A stretch of DNA of 17,674 bases from PWPR01 sp046542315 (GTDB lineage: Bacteria; Bacillota; UBA994; PWPR01), in assembly GCA_046542315.1 (NCBI GenBank), contig JBKHBO010000039.1:1-17674 (forward strand), in the 5' to 3' direction. The position numbers and the translations under genes are program-made. Numbering within the stretch: the stretch's first letter is position 1; every line of letters starts with the position of its first letter. Shown in pieces: positions 15,824 to 17,674 of the stretch. The notes under the pieces are model-generated. The model was not told where the DNA came from. It made no database searches and worked only from the letters and a program-made list of their open reading frames with translations.

Positions 15824-16576
15824 CTATTCTCCTTTGCTTAGTATTGCACATGGCCCACAATTACACTTTCCACAAACATCACAGTTAGGATCTATATCTT
15901 TAAAATGCTCAACTACCTCTAATAAGTAGTCATAACATCTGCTTCTGGCAAACTCTTCATCATCAAATGCGCCAACAGGACACTTATCAAAACAATATAC
16001 ACATGATTTATCCTGTTTATATAAGCATAACTCTTTGTTTAAAATATCAGATGGTTCTAAAGATTGGTCAATAACAAAGCTCCCTAGCCTTCCGGCACAA
16101 CCCTTTTCTGTTATTAACAGATTATTAACCCCAAACGTCCCAACACCTGCTATATAAGCAATGTGCCGGTGAGACCACATAGACATAATAAGTTCTTTAT
16201 CAAAATTATGCGTTGCTTTTATAGTACTAACCTTAATACCCTCTTTTGCTAATTCCTTCTTAATATTATTATTAATATCTGTAATCAAGTTATTGGTTTC
16301 TACATAAGCTAAGGCCCAGCTAGGAGCTACATAATTATGTTTCTTATTTTCCTCAACTAGCTCTTTAGTAAAAGGTATAAAATAAGCAATTACAGTCTTT
16401 GCAGTATTTAATAAATCTGTTGGCAATAAATGCTTAGGATGGCCAACTTCTTTTAATTTAGTAAACTGTGAGTCTTTTGCATCTGCATATCCAATGATAG
16501 GCTCTCTATACTTTGTTTTGTAAATATTATTAAAAACATTTTCAGTTATAATTTTTTCGATCAAGCGTTTCCCCAA
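15824..16576 (-). CDS. QueG-related 4Fe-4S double-cluster protein
   Basis: This 250-residue protein is related to epoxyqueuosine reductase QueG. The central stretch AGVGTFGVNNLLITEKG (143-159) resembles the QueG segment that follows its cobalamin-binding region. A ferredoxin-like motif C184-x7-C192-x2-C195-x3-C199-P follows. The end holds C232-DV-C235-GK-C238-N-C240-GP-C243, which is not the usual CDxCxxVCP of QueG. It is much shorter than QueG (about 380 residues) and lacks its C-terminal part. I infer an Fe-S, perhaps cobalamin-dependent, reductase of another role, common in Clostridia but often labelled QueG. The start is TTG at 16576, 5 nt after AAGGGGTG; GTG at 16584 is out of frame. The M20 peptidase gene follows at once. 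Confidence 0.8.
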   Translation of the reverse strand: MGKRLIEKIITENVFNNIYKTKYREPIIGYADAKDSQFTKLKEVGHPKHLLPTDLLNTAKTVIAYFIPFTKELVEENKKHNYVAPSWALAYVETNNLITDINNNIKKELAKEGIKVSTIKATHNFDKELIMSMWSHRHIAYIAGVGTFGVNNLLITEKGCAGRLGSFVIDQSLEPSDILNKELCLYKQDKSCVYCFDKCPVGAFDDEEFARSRCYDYLLEVVEHFKDIDPNCDVCGKCNCGPCAILSKGE

Positions 16577-16605
16577 TATTTCACCCCTTGTAAAATTATA
16601 TTTTA

Positions 16606-16635
16606 ATTATAGCACCGTTAAATATTATTATCCAA
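16606..16635 (-). promoter_or_regulatory. Extended -10 promoter for the QueG-like/M20 unit
   Basis: On the minus strand TTGGAT (16635-16630) is 18 nt from a perfect TATAAT (16611-16606) that is preceded by TGC, an extended -10 feature. A second TATAAT (16600-16595) lies just downstream with a poorer -35. Both sit between the terminator of the 16670 gene and the AAGGGGTG site of the TTG start. Confidence 0.6.
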
Positions 16636-16671
16636 TATAAAAAAGCCCTTAAGCATTTTTACTTAAAGGCT
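16636..16671 (-). terminator. Rho-independent terminator after the DUF483-like gene
   Basis: In the minus sense AGCCUUUAAG (16671-16662) pairs with CUUAAGGGCU (16653-16644), including one G-U pair, around UAAAAAUG and is followed by UUUUUAUA. The stem begins inside the stop codon TAG (16672-16670) of the upstream gene. Confidence 0.87.
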
Positions 16672-17593
16672 AATTAGCATCTTTCTTCTTCTTATTCTTA
16701 TTTTGTTTTTGCATTTTTATGATTTTATCTTTCAGTTCTTTTGATTGTTCTTCAAATACTTTTGCATTTTCATTTATATAACTCTTATAAAGATTACCCA
16801 TATCAGAGTCAAATTGGATTAACTTCTGATAGGCTTTTTTACCAACATCTTGTGCTGCTTTACAATCTGGTCTGCAAGGAATAAACTCGCTGATAAAATA
16901 TGCCCATTCTTCAAATTTCTTATCTTTGCTATACTCAAAATATTGTATCGCGCCTCTAGCTTCAGGATTATCTCCTTTAGCTCTATCTTTCATATAAGCA
17001 TCTATACAACATTGTGGATACCCATAAAGTTTCCCAATGGCTTGAACATATTCTGGTTTTAATTCCTCTGGATATAAAATTACTTTCATAGGAGTCTTCT
17101 CGTTAAAGCTTTCTTTTGCTTCTTCCATATTCAAGAGTCTAAATTTTAAAATTTCTTTAACTCTATCTTGGACATCTGCATCAGCAAAAAGAACCAGCTC
17201 TCTAAGACTAGGTCGCACTTTATACTCTACGCCCATAATCTTGAGCTTTTCAGCATATTCTATGTACTTTTTATATGACTGATCATTATATACTATATCA
17301 TCATAAACTTTGCTTAATATATCTTTTTTATGCTTTATGGCCTTTTTCATCATTCTTTTTTTTGTGAATGAAAGCTTTCTAAAAGAAAAATTCTCTTCAT
17401 ATTCTTTAACCTTTTCATCATAAACCAAAGCAATTTTTTCAGCAATTTTTTCGCCATTATATAAATGTTGAGGGAATGTTAAAATACCAATATTCTTAAT
17501 ACCTAATTTTAGTAATACCATTTGCTCAATTATGACTTTTTTCGACAAATATTTTTCATTATCAAACATTTCTTTAACTTGGTCGTTTATCAA
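16670..17593 (-). CDS. Cysteine-motif protein, DUF483-like, unknown function
   Basis: This 307-residue soluble protein is rich in Lys and Glu. The N-terminal half (to about 120) is helical and basic. The C-terminal half contains LYGYPQCCIDAY (189-200; Cys195, Cys196) and FIPCRPDCKAA (237-247; Cys240, Cys244). These pairs resemble the conserved cysteines of DUF483, a family I know mainly from archaea. They suggest a metal or Fe-S site, but no function is known to me. A coiled-coil-like, lysine-rich tail follows (KDKIIKMQKQNKNKKKK). The start is TTG at 17593 with GAGAGG about 7 nt upstream; the next Met is residue 9 and has a weaker site. It is a single-gene unit with its own terminator. The upstream 81 bases are AT-rich and hold a TATAAT at 17636-17641 without a convincing -35. 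Confidence 0.72.
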   Translation of the reverse strand: MINDQVKEMFDNEKYLSKKVIIEQMVLLKLGIKNIGILTFPQHLYNGEKIAEKIALVYDEKVKEYEENFSFRKLSFTKKRMMKKAIKHKKDILSKVYDDIVYNDQSYKKYIEYAEKLKIMGVEYKVRPSLRELVLFADADVQDRVKEILKFRLLNMEEAKESFNEKTPMKVILYPEELKPEYVQAIGKLYGYPQCCIDAYMKDRAKGDNPEARGAIQYFEYSKDKKFEEWAYFISEFIPCRPDCKAAQDVGKKAYQKLIQFDSDMGNLYKSYINENAKVFEEQSKELKDKIIKMQKQNKNKKKKDAN

Positions 17594-17674
17594 GTTTATC
17601 CCTCTCTCTTTATATATTATTCAAAAGCAATATAAATTATAACACAATAGATATTTATATAAAAATTATATCTG

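Noticed and set aside
15822..15860. Thirteen extra N-terminal residues on the M20 peptidase
   Set aside because: They would overlap the QueG-like gene and lack a ribosome site, whereas the ATG at 15821 has AAAGGAG at 7 nt.

Overview
The window is low-GC (roughly one third G+C by eye) with strong AGGAGG-type ribosome binding sites, frequent GTG and TTG starts and U-tailed hairpin terminators. Its gene content is that of a strict anaerobe of the Firmicutes, class Clostridia: indolepyruvate ferredoxin oxidoreductase, selenocysteine machinery and several Fe-S proteins. I cannot name the genus from sequence alone. Coding density is high and no gap without a gene reaches 300 bases. I saw no tRNA or rRNA gene, no CRISPR array, and no insertion sequence or phage gene.

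Layout. (A) About 6900 down to 1, minus strand: a tightly packed apparent operon of nine genes. The order is small membrane protein, Fur-family regulator, gltX, CopZ-like metal-binding protein, selA, selB, signal peptidase I, cupin, and a short glutaredoxin-like gene at 66-299. That last gene carries an in-frame UGA in its active site (U-P-A-C) and is easily missed by standard gene calling. A strong terminator at 1-53 closes the operon. (B) 9474 down to 7000, minus: a TPR-rich protein with a possible C-terminal helix-turn-helix, then larE, with its own terminator. (C) 9616-11310, plus: argS alone, divergent from B. A hairpin terminator at 11313-11358 is shared with the convergent operon D. (D) 14539 down to 11358, minus: iorA, iorB and a DegV-family gene. 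(E) 16576 down to 14685, minus: a QueG-related double-cluster Fe-S protein and an M20 metallopeptidase, with a promoter upstream and a terminator downstream. (F) 17593 down to 16670, minus: a cysteine-motif protein that looks like DUF483, with its own terminator.

How it fits together. SelA makes Sec-tRNA(Sec) and SelB delivers it to UGA codons that are followed by a SECIS hairpin. The glutaredoxin at the end of the same operon has exactly such a UGA, with a perfect 7-bp hairpin beginning 15 nt after it. The operon therefore appears to encode the selenocysteine decoding factors together with one of their own substrates. selD (selenophosphate synthetase) and selC (tRNA-Sec) are not in the window and must lie elsewhere if the pathway works. 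IorAB and the M20 peptidase fit a peptide- or amino-acid-fermenting life style.
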